Notes: a model not told the origin generated them from the sequence alone. Positions 27,207-37,002 are shown, numbered from the stretch's first letter. The stretch: 64,000 nt of DNA from Flavitalea plasmicola (GCF_030546645.1 NZ_JAUOTO010000005.1:310001-374000), one strand, 5' to 3'. Translations and numbers: made by a program.

Positions 27207-27614
27207 ATGACAAAAATACTCAAGCCCGCATTGGTGGCGGGCGTCATTCTCTTTGTAGTCAGCTACGGTGGACTGTACCTGGCCATTCAATTCCTGCCTT
27301 TCCTTTTCATCAAATACATTAATCCCATGTTTACTTCCGACAGTAACAGGGATATCCTGTTCTATGCGCATGCTTTTGTGGTCAGCTTTGCCTTGTCCTG
27401 GTTTTGGGAAAGGTTCAAGAGTCTTTTCAAGGGCAATTTCGTCATGAGGGGATTGGAGTTCGGGCTGGTCTATGCAGGGGTAGCGCTGGTGCCCGTGATG
27501 TGGATCACCTTCAGCTCGCTGGATGTCACTTTGATCATGGTGGCCAGTTGGTTTGTGTATGGTCTATGCCAGGCGGTGGTGGCAGGTGTTGTGTTTGCGA
27601 AGATGAACCCGTGA
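27207..27614 (+). CDS. Four-helix membrane protein of unknown function
   Basis: 135 residues, four predicted membrane helices with a basic loop (WERFKSLFKGNF) between helices 2 and 3. I do not recognise the family. It starts 7 bases after the GyrI-like gene, so it is the last gene of a three-gene set. A hairpin overlaps its stop codon. Confidence 0.72.
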   Translation: MTKILKPALVAGVILFVVSYGGLYLAIQFLPFLFIKYINPMFTSDSNRDILFYAHAFVVSFALSWFWERFKSLFKGNFVMRGLEFGLVYAGVALVPVMWITFSSLDVTLIMVASWFVYGLCQAVVAGVVFAKMNP

Positions 27615-27629
27615 CCTGTCTGGTCACGG
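27609..27629 (+). terminator. Hairpin at the end of the membrane protein gene, possible terminator
   Basis: Eight-base perfect stem CCGTGACC / GGTCACGG with loop TGTCT; the left arm contains the TGA stop. A T-run (ATTTTTT) starts about ten bases downstream, so termination on the plus strand is possible but not canonical. Confidence 0.45.
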
Positions 27630-27634
27630 TCTCC

Positions 27635-28666
27635 CTATTTTTTCCCATATTCCAGCAGCGTGAATGTTCCCGGTACAATAGCCGGCTTGGGTTTCGGGTT
27701 ATCCGCCGTGGGTGGCGGCGTCTCTCCCAGCTGTGCGGTGACGGTGAACAAATGCCCTGTCCTGTTGTCAAAAGCCAGGGTCTTTGCGCCGCGCTGGGTA
27801 TTGATCGTATCGATGACCCCGAATTTGCCGGGACCGTATTCTTTTACCACTGTCAGGGTGCCATCGCTGTTGGAGCAGACAGCCCATCCGGTATGATCGT
27901 CGAAGATGGCGCCGTCGACTCCCTTTCCAATCGGCAGCTGGGCGACGATCCTGCCATTGTCGGCATCCAGCACCATCATCAGCTGGCTTTTTCGGCACAC
28001 ACTAAAGAGCCTGTGGTTTTTTTTATCGAAGGCCAGGCCTGTCGGCTGCTGGCCGGGGGACAAGGCAAAGCGATGTTGAATGGCCAGCGTCCTGCTATCA
28101 AATACCACGATCTCGTTGGCATCTTCCAGGTTGACATAGATAGTGCCATGACCATCTGTTACGCCTGTCTCCGGGTTGCCGCCCACGTCGAAGGTCCGGA
28201 TGATGTTATTGGTCGGGGCATCGATGACCGTGATATTCCTGCTGTCGTTATTAAAAATAAAGACCCTGTTGGAGTAGGTGTCATATAACAGCGCATCGGG
28301 GTTTTCACCCGCAGGCAGGGTGGATATGGTTTTCAATGTCGTGAGATCGAACACGGTGACATTATTCGTTTTTCCGTTGGTAATAAAACCCTTTCCCAGT
28401 GATGGGATCGGGCAGATGCCGTGCACGCCTTTGGTGCCGGGAACGATGCCGATCTTTTCATGCGTATCCGCGTTCAGCACTTCCACCTGCGTGGCATGAG
28501 AAAGATATAACCTCCTGTCGTCCGTGCTTACGGCGATATAGTCCCATCCGCCTTCCCCTCCGATGAGGGTCTTTTTCAGCAGGCCGATGCCGGATGCATT
28601 GGATTGGGCAAGAAGGGAAAAATGGCAGGATAAGGCTGCCAGGAGAAATGCGAGCGTATTTTTCAT
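27635..28666 (-). CDS. YncE-like (YVTN) beta-propeller protein
   Basis: 343 residues with a signal peptide (ending SLLAQ). Repeated propeller blades such as NNVTVFDLTTLKTISTLPAGENPDALLYD and RNITVIDAPTNNIIRTFDVGGNPETGV place it with YncE/YVTN seven-bladed propellers in the periplasm, which bind ligands or act beside TonB receptors. It is the last gene of a minus-strand operon with the SdiA-regulated-like lipoprotein (4-base overlap), the beta-helix lipoprotein and the TonB receptor. Confidence 0.88.
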   Translation of the reverse strand: MKNTLAFLLAALSCHFSLLAQSNASGIGLLKKTLIGGEGGWDYIAVSTDDRRLYLSHATQVEVLNADTHEKIGIVPGTKGVHGICPIPSLGKGFITNGKTNNVTVFDLTTLKTISTLPAGENPDALLYDTYSNRVFIFNNDSRNITVIDAPTNNIIRTFDVGGNPETGVTDGHGTIYVNLEDANEIVVFDSRTLAIQHRFALSPGQQPTGLAFDKKNHRLFSVCRKSQLMMVLDADNGRIVAQLPIGKGVDGAIFDDHTGWAVCSNSDGTLTVVKEYGPGKFGVIDTINTQRGAKTLAFDNRTGHLFTVTAQLGETPPPTADNPKPKPAIVPGTFTLLEYGKK

Positions 28667-29586
28667 TTATTTATTTTAATAGTATACAGTGCTGCCGGAT
28701 GGGTGGGGGTGGACTCACAGCTCAGGAACATCGTCCCCGCAGAGAGATAGGCAAGACCTTCTGTCTGCCAGTCAGACGAACGGCTTGCGATCGTATAACG
28801 GGCGGTATCGCCTTTGAAGAAGTTATCACCCTGGTAGTTTTTAAAAAACCAGATAAAGGAATCGTTCTTTTTATCCATATAGCCCAGCAAGGCCAATGTC
28901 CTTGTTGCGGGATCATAGGTCGCGTCCGTGATCTTTCCCATTGTATTGAATGAAGCAACGGGCGATAATGCATAAGTGCCGGGATCCCTGGAAAGATGGT
29001 AGCAGCGGGTTTGCAGATCGCCCCTGTCCTTGGTAAAGAGGTACAGGCTGTCCCCGATGCTCACCAGGGCTTCACAATCGAAATTGGTATTGCTGTTGGA
29101 AGACAGATCGAGCTGGTCCGTGTAGGAAAAATGGATGGCTTCGGCCGTTACGCTGATGACGCCTGCGCCGGCCGGGATATCGCTTTTTTTAATGCGCAGG
29201 ATCTTAAGGTCCGTCCTGTCGCCGTCATTATTGCCTGTATCGCCAATGTAGATATAGGATGCGTCGGCTGTAATGTCTTCCCAATCCGAGTTCGGATAAT
29301 TGGCGATGATGATCGTTTGCAGGATCGCGCCTGTGGCCGTATCTATCTTATAGATCGCGTTTGGATTGCCGCTGTCGCCAAAGCTCCACAGGGCTCCGTC
29401 CGTGTAACAAAGACCGGAGGATTCCTTTAACTGAGCCGGCAATTGGTGCGGGGGCCCCAGGGTCAACGGTGCGGTGGATGCAGGAGGCGATGTTTCGGCG
29501 CCTGTATGTTTTGTGCAGGCGCTAAGGAAACCATGGGCCGCCAGCGACCAGGTGAAGAGTCGTTTTGTCAATACAGCTGTCGTCAT
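28663..29586 (-). CDS. Lipoprotein with SdiA-regulated/phytase-like beta-propeller
   Basis: 307 residues; lipobox FLSAC near residue 24. Blades such as LKESSGLCYTDGALWSFGDSG, NSDWEDITADASYIYIGDTGNN and NFDCEALVSIGDSLYLFTKDRG are typical of SdiA-regulated or esterase-like-of-phytase propellers. The WEDI and CEAL acidic positions repeat in the way expected for that fold. Ligand unknown. The stop overlaps the YncE-like start by four bases (ATGA). Confidence 0.78.
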   Translation of the reverse strand: MTTAVLTKRLFTWSLAAHGFLSACTKHTGAETSPPASTAPLTLGPPHQLPAQLKESSGLCYTDGALWSFGDSGNPNAIYKIDTATGAILQTIIIANYPNSDWEDITADASYIYIGDTGNNDGDRTDLKILRIKKSDIPAGAGVISVTAEAIHFSYTDQLDLSSNSNTNFDCEALVSIGDSLYLFTKDRGDLQTRCYHLSRDPGTYALSPVASFNTMGKITDATYDPATRTLALLGYMDKKNDSFIWFFKNYQGDNFFKGDTARYTIASRSSDWQTEGLAYLSAGTMFLSCESTPTHPAALYTIKINK

Positions 29587-29600
29587 GTTGCGGGGTAATA

Positions 29601-29633
29601 ATCCCTGTTGGCAACAAAGTTGCCAACAGGGAT
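29601..29633 (-). other. Strong intergenic hairpin inside the operon
   Basis: Perfect 14-base stem (ATCCCTGTTGGCAA / TTGCCAACAGGGAT) with a 5-base loop, between the stop of the beta-helix lipoprotein gene and the start of the next lipoprotein gene. No T-run follows on the minus strand, so it is more likely an RNA-stability or attenuation element than a full terminator. Confidence 0.65.
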
Positions 29634-29640
29634 CGGTAAA

Positions 29641-31065
29641 TCAATGCTGGTTGCCTGTGCCGTCGGCCTGGTAGCAGCCGATGTCCTTGCCGGGACCCGT
29701 GATGCCGCTGGAGCCGAAGTTCGGATCCACCGGTACGTTGGCTATGGCTGAAAAACCCTGGAAGCCTTTCCCGATGGCGGGGGAATTGCTTTGTAAATGG
29801 AAGTTGTAGGCATCCACGGAGGCCTGGGTCTTATAGTTCAGGTTGGGCAGCGGATAGCTGACGAACATGGGGTTATTCTGTCCTACGAGTGAGGCGCCGT
29901 CGTATTGCATGCCGAAAGTATAGGAGGCACCCAGGAAGGTGGCCATATTGGGAACACCCGTTGCCTGGGGATGGGTAACCACGGCCTGCGCTACATTGGT
30001 CGGTACGAACTGGTTGGTGATGCTTACGTCGTCGCCGTAGAAATAGTTATAGCCGTAGGCGGTCTGTGTGATAGGGTCGCCTGCGTGCGGACCGGTGGTA
30101 TCGGCCAGGTAAACTTTGGCGGTGACATTATTACCCCCGGCGATCCTGACGCCGAAAGCACAATTGACGATGAGGTTGTTATACACCAATGCCCTTGAAT
30201 TATTTTCCACTTCGATGGAACCACTTCTCGCGCCAAAGGTGCCCGTATTCCTGAAACCGTCATTGACGTATGTGTTATTGTACATGGCGATCATGCACTG
30301 GGGCTGGATGCCTCCGTCGTTGGAGGATTTGGTGCCGTTGGTAGCGCCGCCGATGATGAGGTTGTACGCCATATTGCCCTGCGTACCGCCTTTGGCGTTG
30401 AAGCCGTCGCCGCCAGTGCCGCCACATTTTTCAAGCGTATTGCGCATGATGTTCACATGGCCGCCGTAGAAGCGTACGGCATCGTCCGGGGTGCCGTAGA
30501 TCCAGGAGTCTTCCATGATGAAATTGCCATTGGGATTGCCGAAGTAGATGCAATACTGGTCGCCAACGGAGGGGCCGGTGAAAGGAATGGTTTGAATGCC
30601 GGCACCCGCAAAATCCAGGTGTGTCCATTTGATGACCAGCAGGGGACAGGTGGGGCCGCAATAGATGCCGGACCATCCGCCTGCATAAGCGGAATCAGAA
30701 GTGGCGGTGGAGGAACCGGTGGCCTTTGCACGTGAAGGGTCCGTGATGGTCACGGGAGCGTCTTTTGTTCCCAGGCTTACCATCGTGCCGTTGACGATGA
30801 GGGCGGCGGCATTTTTTACGTTGACGGTCACGCCTTTCTGGATCAGCAAAGTATCTCCGGCATTCACCGTCACGTCGCCTGTAATAGTATAGGTCTGCCC
30901 GGTGAGCATCGTGCCTTTGATAGACCCGGTGAGGGGTGCGGCTGAACTTACAGGCTGACCTACCTGGATCTGCGCCTGCGAGACGTTGGAACTATCACTT
31001 TTTTTACAGGAAGCTATTGCCAGTGTCAGTACGACACCGATGCCTGTGAGCTTTAATTGTCGCAT
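29641..31065 (-). CDS. Right-handed beta-helix lipoprotein
   Basis: 474 residues; lipobox IASC at residues 17-20. The body has repeated short strands with stacked Asn/Gly turns (VNAGDTLLIQKGVTVNVKNAAALIVNGTM; NNLIVNCAFGVRIAGGNNVTAKVYL), a parallel beta-helix. This fold is shared by polysaccharide lyases and by binding proteins; I see no catalytic signature, so function is unknown. It follows the TonB receptor by 17 bases and probably works with it at the outer membrane. Confidence 0.8.
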   Translation of the reverse strand: MRQLKLTGIGVVLTLAIASCKKSDSSNVSQAQIQVGQPVSSAAPLTGSIKGTMLTGQTYTITGDVTVNAGDTLLIQKGVTVNVKNAAALIVNGTMVSLGTKDAPVTITDPSRAKATGSSTATSDSAYAGGWSGIYCGPTCPLLVIKWTHLDFAGAGIQTIPFTGPSVGDQYCIYFGNPNGNFIMEDSWIYGTPDDAVRFYGGHVNIMRNTLEKCGGTGGDGFNAKGGTQGNMAYNLIIGGATNGTKSSNDGGIQPQCMIAMYNNTYVNDGFRNTGTFGARSGSIEVENNSRALVYNNLIVNCAFGVRIAGGNNVTAKVYLADTTGPHAGDPITQTAYGYNYFYGDDVSITNQFVPTNVAQAVVTHPQATGVPNMATFLGASYTFGMQYDGASLVGQNNPMFVSYPLPNLNYKTQASVDAYNFHLQSNSPAIGKGFQGFSAIANVPVDPNFGSSGITGPGKDIGCYQADGTGNQH

Positions 31066-31082
31066 ATTTGTTTGTGTTATGT

Positions 31083-33908
31083 TTAAAATTTAAATCTGAA
31101 CCCCATGGAATAAGTCGCATAGAATTTATCATACTGGACCGTTATGTAATGGGGGCTCTCCTGGAAGGGAAGCCTGAACTTACCGCTGTAGCTGCTGTTG
31201 TTCTGCTTGATGACCAAATGGAACGGCGTGTTCAGGATGTTGTTGACCTTTACATACAGGATATAATGTTTGCCGAATTCCTTTTGAGCGGAGAGATCCA
31301 GGTTGACCGTAGGCTTTTCCCAGTTGTCGAGGCCTTTGTATAAGGACAGGGTGTTGATCCTTTCGCCCGTGTAGACCAGCGCGATCTGGGCATCGATCTT
31401 ATTCCGACGGCTTTTATACAAAAAGGAAAAATTACCGATGTGCGCGCTCTGTCCCTGGAGGGGCCTGTGCTCATCGACCCTTACGTTCAGGGCCTGACCG
31501 CCGGATGACTGATAATAGAAGTTCTTTGCGGCATTGATGTCGGAATGCGTGTAAGTGTAGTTGCCGGATACTCCGAAATTGCCGATGTATTTCCGGAAGA
31601 CCAACTCCACGCCGAAATTATTGGCATTACCAAAGTTGTTGGGCGAGAGGACGATGCCTCCGAATCCACTTTGTGTAAAAGCGTATTCGATGGGGTCAGT
31701 GATCATCTTATAGAAAGCCCCGATCATGAACTGGTCCAGTCCTTTTGGGAAAATTTCATAACGGAGATCGAAATTGTCTATCGTCGTGTGCTGAAGATGA
31801 GGATTCCCCTCTGTCTCATAGCTGTCATTCGAACTGCCCCGTTCTGGAAAGGCGATGAGGTCTGCAAAAGCGGGGCGGAAGATGGACCTGAAATAGGAAA
31901 AGCGCAGCGCTTTCCGCTCGTCAAAGGAATATTTTGCCTGCAGGCTTGGCAGCAGATCGATGTATTTGATATCTGCCGATTTGCCGTCGACGCTGACAGG
32001 CAGGGAGGATATATACTGCTGATGGGTGCTTTCCATCCGGAGACCGCCCAGTAGTTCCAGCGCAGGGGAGACGTTGTATTTCACCTGGCCATAGGCGGCG
32101 CCCACGTCCTCCTTGAAATTATATATGCCCGGATTGCCGGCGGCATTCCCCAACGCTCCGTTGGCGGGAACGAAGGTGAACTTTGAAGCAGGGATGGATA
32201 TATACTGCTCATCATTGGAATTGGGATCACTTACAGGGGTCAGATCGTAAGCATTGTCATAGTTGTCCCTTTGTTTATGCCGGTACATACCGCCGAGGCC
32301 GAAGAGGGCATGATGACCGGCGATGTCTTTGGCGTAATGGAAGTTGAGATATCCCGCCAGGTCCTTGTCGGTGTTGCGGATCCATTCCCGGGATTGGTTC
32401 CTTACCACGGGTGGCGAAATAGTATAAGTGCCGGTGTTTGTATTGGGATTAACGCCCCTGGCGGTGGAGAACTGTGCGTTGTCGGGCACTTCCCTTTTTG
32501 CCCGGGAGGCCACCAGGGACCAGTCGGTGGTGAAGCCGCCACTCAGTTTGTGCTTACCCTGCAGCGTGGCATTATAGATGCTTTGCAGATCGGACCTGGT
32601 CTCCGCCTTATCATAGATCGCATAGGGGCCCACATAGTCGTTGGCCGTGGAATAGCCGCCCAGCAAGGAATCGCTGGTCAGACGGGTCCTTCTTTCATTC
32701 AGCTGAAGGTAAGTGGCGAATAAGCTGATGGAGTTGCCGGCATTGAGGTCATAGTCGATCTTGGTCTCGACTCCGGACCGGTCGATGCGGGAGCTGTAAC
32801 GGCGCGCATAGATGTCTGAAAAAGCCGGCAACTGCGGATGGGTCTCATCTGCCGCGGGAGGGACGGTGGGGCTTTGCAGCAACGTATTGGAATTGCTGCC
32901 CCTGTAGGCATTTTGGTAGCTGCCGGAGAATATGATGCCCAGCTTGTTTTTCAGAAGGCGATCGCTTACCGTGAGGTTCGCATTCTTGTTGATAGGCGCG
33001 TGGCCGCCGGTGGTCACGACATTCTGATAGGGGAAGGCCGATAGGGGTGCAAAGACACCTGGGCCCGTGATCTCTGCCGGTGACTTTACATTGATGGAGC
33101 CTTTCATGTAGGAATAAAAGTCACGGTTGAAGTAGAGGTCGCTATAACCCGTCCCCACGTTGCCTTCAAGCCGGAATTTATTGCCGGCATTCTTCATCAC
33201 CAGGTTGATCACGCCACCCGCGGCATCTGCTTCCATGTCAGGCGTGAGGGATTTTATGACTTCAATCCTGTCGAGCAGTTCGGCAGGAAAGATATCCAGG
33301 GGCACATACCGGTTCCGGTTGTCGGGGCTGGGTATTTTCACCCCGTTGACCAGGGTGGTATTGTAGCGTTTGTCCATTCCCCTGATGATGGCGTACTGCC
33401 CGTCGCCGGAGCTGCCCCGCTCGATGGAGACCCCGGAAATGCGCTGCATGACGTTGGCGACGGTGATGTCAGGCGATATCGCAATGGCGTTGGATGAGAC
33501 AATGTTCACGATGCTATTGGCCGACATTTCCCTTCGTTTGGCGAATTCGTCGGAACCTCCGTTGAGGGCGGAGGTTACCATGACATCCGAAATGCTGGTG
33601 GCTTGCCTGGTCAGGTAGATGTTGACGGTGGTAATGCCATTCTTCCGTACGACGATGCTGGTGTCCATCGCCGCATAGCCGACGTAGGAGACATGCAATT
33701 GGTAGGTGGCTTCGTCAAGGTCCTTGAACAGGAAGCCGCCGTCCAGCGATGACGTGCTCTTCAGATGAGAAGGCTGCAGCGTGACCGTGGCCCCGATCAA
33801 TTGCTCTTTTGTATGCTTATCGTATACATAACCTTTGATCCCGCCGGCGATGGCGGAAGCAGATGCCGTAAAGATCAAAGCCAGGGCGGTAAAAATATTT
33901 CGGTGCAT
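31083..33908 (-). CDS. TonB-dependent outer-membrane receptor
   Basis: About 941 residues (ATG at 33908; a second ATG five codons upstream). Signal peptide, then a CarboxypepD_reg-like domain (about 20-105), plug (about 115-245; VANVMQRISGVSIERGSSGDGQYAIIRG in parts) and a 22-strand barrel ending in the aromatic YATYSMGFRFKF. No SusD gene follows, so it is probably not a classical glycan SusC. Partners in the operon are a beta-helix lipoprotein and two propeller proteins. A two-component system upstream on the same strand may regulate it. Confidence 0.92.
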   Translation of the reverse strand: MHRNIFTALALIFTASASAIAGGIKGYVYDKHTKEQLIGATVTLQPSHLKSTSSLDGGFLFKDLDEATYQLHVSYVGYAAMDTSIVVRKNGITTVNIYLTRQATSISDVMVTSALNGGSDEFAKRREMSANSIVNIVSSNAIAISPDITVANVMQRISGVSIERGSSGDGQYAIIRGMDKRYNTTLVNGVKIPSPDNRNRYVPLDIFPAELLDRIEVIKSLTPDMEADAAGGVINLVMKNAGNKFRLEGNVGTGYSDLYFNRDFYSYMKGSINVKSPAEITGPGVFAPLSAFPYQNVVTTGGHAPINKNANLTVSDRLLKNKLGIIFSGSYQNAYRGSNSNTLLQSPTVPPAADETHPQLPAFSDIYARRYSSRIDRSGVETKIDYDLNAGNSISLFATYLQLNERRTRLTSDSLLGGYSTANDYVGPYAIYDKAETRSDLQSIYNATLQGKHKLSGGFTTDWSLVASRAKREVPDNAQFSTARGVNPNTNTGTYTISPPVVRNQSREWIRNTDKDLAGYLNFHYAKDIAGHHALFGLGGMYRHKQRDNYDNAYDLTPVSDPNSNDEQYISIPASKFTFVPANGALGNAAGNPGIYNFKEDVGAAYGQVKYNVSPALELLGGLRMESTHQQYISSLPVSVDGKSADIKYIDLLPSLQAKYSFDERKALRFSYFRSIFRPAFADLIAFPERGSSNDSYETEGNPHLQHTTIDNFDLRYEIFPKGLDQFMIGAFYKMITDPIEYAFTQSGFGGIVLSPNNFGNANNFGVELVFRKYIGNFGVSGNYTYTHSDINAAKNFYYQSSGGQALNVRVDEHRPLQGQSAHIGNFSFLYKSRRNKIDAQIALVYTGERINTLSLYKGLDNWEKPTVNLDLSAQKEFGKHYILYVKVNNILNTPFHLVIKQNNSSYSGKFRLPFQESPHYITVQYDKFYATYSMGFRFKF

Positions 33909-34068
33909 TGAATGATGATGCATGGATGATGTACAGTTAAGTCCTGATGAGAGGCAAAAATAGAGGGGCGGTTTGTTAATGGACGGGCGGCCGGAGAGAG
34001 TTAATGTAACGATGACGTTTACCTAATGATAAAGTAAGAATATCTTCAGAAAAAACACAGAAAGCAGA

Positions 34069-35346
34069 TTACCAGCTCAACATAAAGGAATGAAGGCCAT
34101 CGGAATAGGCGTAATCAGTATGGATGGAAGACACTTTGGAGATCTGTTTGACAATGGACAGTCCCAGTCCATTGTGGTTGCTGTTGACCGACTCTTTGTA
34201 GAAGCGGCGGAACAGTCTTTTTTCATCCAGCGCACCGGTGGAGCTGGTGTTGCTGATGATGAGCAGCTGTTGCTCCAGCGTAATGGAGATCGCCCCGGAG
34301 GGAATATTGTGATTGGTGGCGTTGCTGAAAAGGTTGTTCAGCAGGACGTCCAGCAATTCAGGGCTTATCAGCAGCTGACTGTCCTGCAGTAAGTAGGAGG
34401 ACCTGATATCGCGGCTGCCCCATAATTCATGGAACTGCGCTATTTTTTCTTCTACCTTTTCTTTGAGATCGATCTGGTAGGAATTGTCGAATTGCCCGTT
34501 CTCTATTTTGGCCAGCAGCAGCAGCGACTGGTTCAGGCGCGAAAGTTTTTTCACCGCGGAGTAAGCGCTTTTTGCCAGCTCGCTTTGCGACCTGGAGAGC
34601 CCTGTTTCCTGGATCATCATATCCAGCTTGCTTCGGATGATGGACAGCGGTGTCTGGATCTCGTGCGACGCATTCTCGGTGAATTCCTTTAGCAACAGGT
34701 AATCCTGTTCCGCCTTTTCGGTGGCTTCCAGCAGGCTCTTGTTCATAAAGGCGAACTCCCTGATCCTGGTTGCAGGAAAGACGGGAGACTCTGTTTTGCC
34801 CAGCTTGAAATTCCGCATGACATTCATGGCGGCATAAAAGGGCTTCCAGAGCCGTTTGAGCACCAGCCGGTTGATAACGATGGATAGGAGGATCGTTATC
34901 AGGATAGTGATGATCGATATGTTGATAAGTGCGCTGGAGAGATGGCGCATGCCTTCCAGGGGTTTGGCCACGGTCACCTGGTACCAGCTGTCATGGAAAA
35001 AAAGAGGGAATTCAAGCTTCCGGAAATTGTGCATTTTCTTTTCCCTGTTGCTGTACATCTGCAGCAATTTGAAATTCCTTTCGGGCTTTTGCGTGCCTGT
35101 GGCCTTGAAGCTGATCTTTTCCTCGTCCAGCGGGTAGAGGTCCGGCAGTGCGTCGTGCCGGATGACGTAGGTGCGCAGGTTTTCTTCGATGCCCCCCAGG
35201 TCGCCGTCCATTTCACGGATGAGGATCACTTTCGTGGATAGATAAAGGACAAGGCTGGAGACGAGGAAGGTGCCCACCAGGAGGGGGAAATTGATCAGCG
35301 AATACCTGGTCAGCAGAGCTATCTCTTTTTCACTTCTTTTTTTCAT
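34069..35346 (-). CDS. Membrane sensor histidine kinase
   Basis: 425 residues from the ATG at 35346. Two membrane helices (about residues 20-42 and 138-160) enclose a periplasmic sensor of about 100 residues. Then HisKA with phosphoacceptor His228 in NASHEIQTP and HATPase_c (NNLFSNATNHN, NHNGLGLSIVKQI); the G1 box is reduced (ISNTSSTG), as in several Bacteroidota OmpR-partner kinases. It overlaps the response regulator gene by about 17 bases, a classical two-component pair. Confidence 0.92.
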   Translation of the reverse strand: MKKRSEKEIALLTRYSLINFPLLVGTFLVSSLVLYLSTKVILIREMDGDLGGIEENLRTYVIRHDALPDLYPLDEEKISFKATGTQKPERNFKLLQMYSNREKKMHNFRKLEFPLFFHDSWYQVTVAKPLEGMRHLSSALINISIITILITILLSIVINRLVLKRLWKPFYAAMNVMRNFKLGKTESPVFPATRIREFAFMNKSLLEATEKAEQDYLLLKEFTENASHEIQTPLSIIRSKLDMMIQETGLSRSQSELAKSAYSAVKKLSRLNQSLLLLAKIENGQFDNSYQIDLKEKVEEKIAQFHELWGSRDIRSSYLLQDSQLLISPELLDVLLNNLFSNATNHNIPSGAISITLEQQLLIISNTSSTGALDEKRLFRRFYKESVNSNHNGLGLSIVKQISKVSSIHTDYAYSDGLHSFMLSW

Positions 35347-36040
35347 TGCCGCCGACATTGAATTTGTATCCCATCCCGTAAATGACGCTGATATGGTTGG
35401 CGCAGCCGGCCTGCATCAGTTTTTTCCGCAGGTTTTTCAGGTGCGTGTAGATGAAATCGTGATTGTCGTTCATGTCGATCTGTTCGCCCCAGAGGTGCTC
35501 GACGATCGCCTCTTTTGTCACCACCTTATTCTTATTGCTGACAAAGTACACCAGCAGCTCGTATTCTTTTCGTGTCAGGTCGATGGTCCCTTTTTCCCCT
35601 TTTACGATCTTGTCCTGCAGATCGATGACAAAGTCATCCGCCACCAGCTTATTCTTTCCATCGAAGCATTTGCGGCGGATGATGGCGGCTACGCGGGCGG
35701 AAAGCTCCGGCAGGTGGAATGGCTTGGTGAGATAGTCATCCGCGCCGAGATTCAGGCCTTGTAATTTATCGTTGAGGGAATTTTTTGCCGAGATGATCAG
35801 TACGCCGTCCGCTTTGCCGAGCTGTTTTAATTCATTCAATATGTTCAACCCATTGCCCATTTGCCCGTTGTTCTTTGGCAGGGAGATGTCCAGCAGGATA
35901 CAATCGTAGTCCCTGGCTTTCACCCTGTCCATGGCATCATTGAAGTTGAAAACGGGGTCACAGAGAAAATTATCCCTTTTAAGATAGGAGCAGATACTTC
36001 CGGATAATTCTATTTCGTCCTCTATGACCAGGAGCTTCAT
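35330..36040 (-). CDS. OmpR/PhoB-type response regulator
   Basis: 236 residues. Receiver domain 1-120 with acidic pocket Glu7/Asp8, phosphoacceptor Asp51 (LLDISLP) and the conserved Lys in LTKPFHLPEL. C-terminal winged helix with LTRKEYELLVYFVSNKNKVVTKEAIVEHLWG and YTHLKNLRKKL ... ISVIYGMGYKF. It pairs with the downstream kinase. The nearest target candidate is the TonB operon immediately downstream, which starts 160 bases after the kinase stop. Confidence 0.95.
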   Translation of the reverse strand: MKLLVIEDEIELSGSICSYLKRDNFLCDPVFNFNDAMDRVKARDYDCILLDISLPKNNGQMGNGLNILNELKQLGKADGVLIISAKNSLNDKLQGLNLGADDYLTKPFHLPELSARVAAIIRRKCFDGKNKLVADDFVIDLQDKIVKGEKGTIDLTRKEYELLVYFVSNKNKVVTKEAIVEHLWGEQIDMNDNHDFIYTHLKNLRKKLMQAGCANHISVIYGMGYKFNVGGNEKKK

Positions 36041-36138
36041 GCTTGCGCCGTTTAGATTTGGTATGGGAACTGCAAAGGTAAACGGCTTTCCGGGTTCTGA
36101 TGCGGAAACTAAAATTTAATGATTTGGTAACAGTGAGG

Positions 36139-37002
36139 TTACTGGGGGGAAGCCGCCTCATCCGGATGATCCGCTCTAAACCGGGCATTGGTAATGGGTA
36201 CGATGTTTCCTGCCGAATCGCGGGCCGTTCCATTGAAGTAGTAGAGATGGCTTGAGCAATGGGTAATGTCTATCACTGCGGGGAGGGTGGACGGAGACGC
36301 AGTGAAAAATACCTTCGGGTCGGCGGAAAATATTGATGTGGTAAAACGGAAGCTATTGGCATCTCCGGTTGTTGGATGAGAGCAGGTAACAGGGTCGGTG
36401 GGAAAAGTTCTGTATCTTATGGTCAGCGAAGTATCCGAGTAGCCTGCCATGGATCCGAAAAATGTAAAATAGAAGGAACCCCCAACAAAATTGGCATAGA
36501 CGGCATGGCCAGGGCCATGATAAAGGTGGCCTCCGGCGGTGAACTCCCACGTATTGTCCGCTATGGAAAGTTCTGCACTATCCTCTATGCTGACCCGGAA
36601 AATACAGCTGGTGCTATCGAAGGAGGTGTGGAAATCAATAATAGTATCGGCGAGAAAGGTCCCTGTGGATTTCAGGTGCACTACATTCAGGCCTGTGTCA
36701 GTAAAGGTCCCGGAAGCCGAAAACGAGACCCCATTCTCCTGTTGGGTGGTGATCTTGTAAGAGCCCGGGCTGGTGACATCGACATGAATTTCCACATAAT
36801 TGGTGTCCGGAGCCGGGATCCCATTATAATAGGTGCCATGGACAGTGTATGGATAGCATCCTCCTCCCTCACCCACCAACGACCCTTTTGCGGGCGGCGG
36901 CGGAGGGGGTTGCTTCTTGCAGGCCGTAAAGGCGAACAAGACTGAAAATATTATTACAGCGATGGATAATACGCGATGAATGCGTTGGGGCATATTTGTC
37001 AT
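36139..37002 (-). CDS. Lipoprotein of unknown function with polyproline linker
   Basis: About 287 residues from the ATG at 37002 (36993 also possible). Lipobox FTAC followed by KKQPPPPPP, then a beta-rich domain with no family I recognise (GEGGGCYPYTVHGTYYNGIPAPDTNYVEIHV; FVGGSFYFTFFGSMAGYSD). The final residues ADHPDEAASPQ are encoded by a copy of the GGATGAGGCGG-type short repeat found elsewhere in the window. Confidence 0.75.
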   Translation of the reverse strand: MTNMPQRIHRVLSIAVIIFSVLFAFTACKKQPPPPPPAKGSLVGEGGGCYPYTVHGTYYNGIPAPDTNYVEIHVDVTSPGSYKITTQQENGVSFSASGTFTDTGLNVVHLKSTGTFLADTIIDFHTSFDSTSCIFRVSIEDSAELSIADNTWEFTAGGHLYHGPGHAVYANFVGGSFYFTFFGSMAGYSDTSLTIRYRTFPTDPVTCSHPTTGDANSFRFTTSIFSADPKVFFTASPSTLPAVIDITHCSSHLYYFNGTARDSAGNIVPITNARFRADHPDEAASPQ

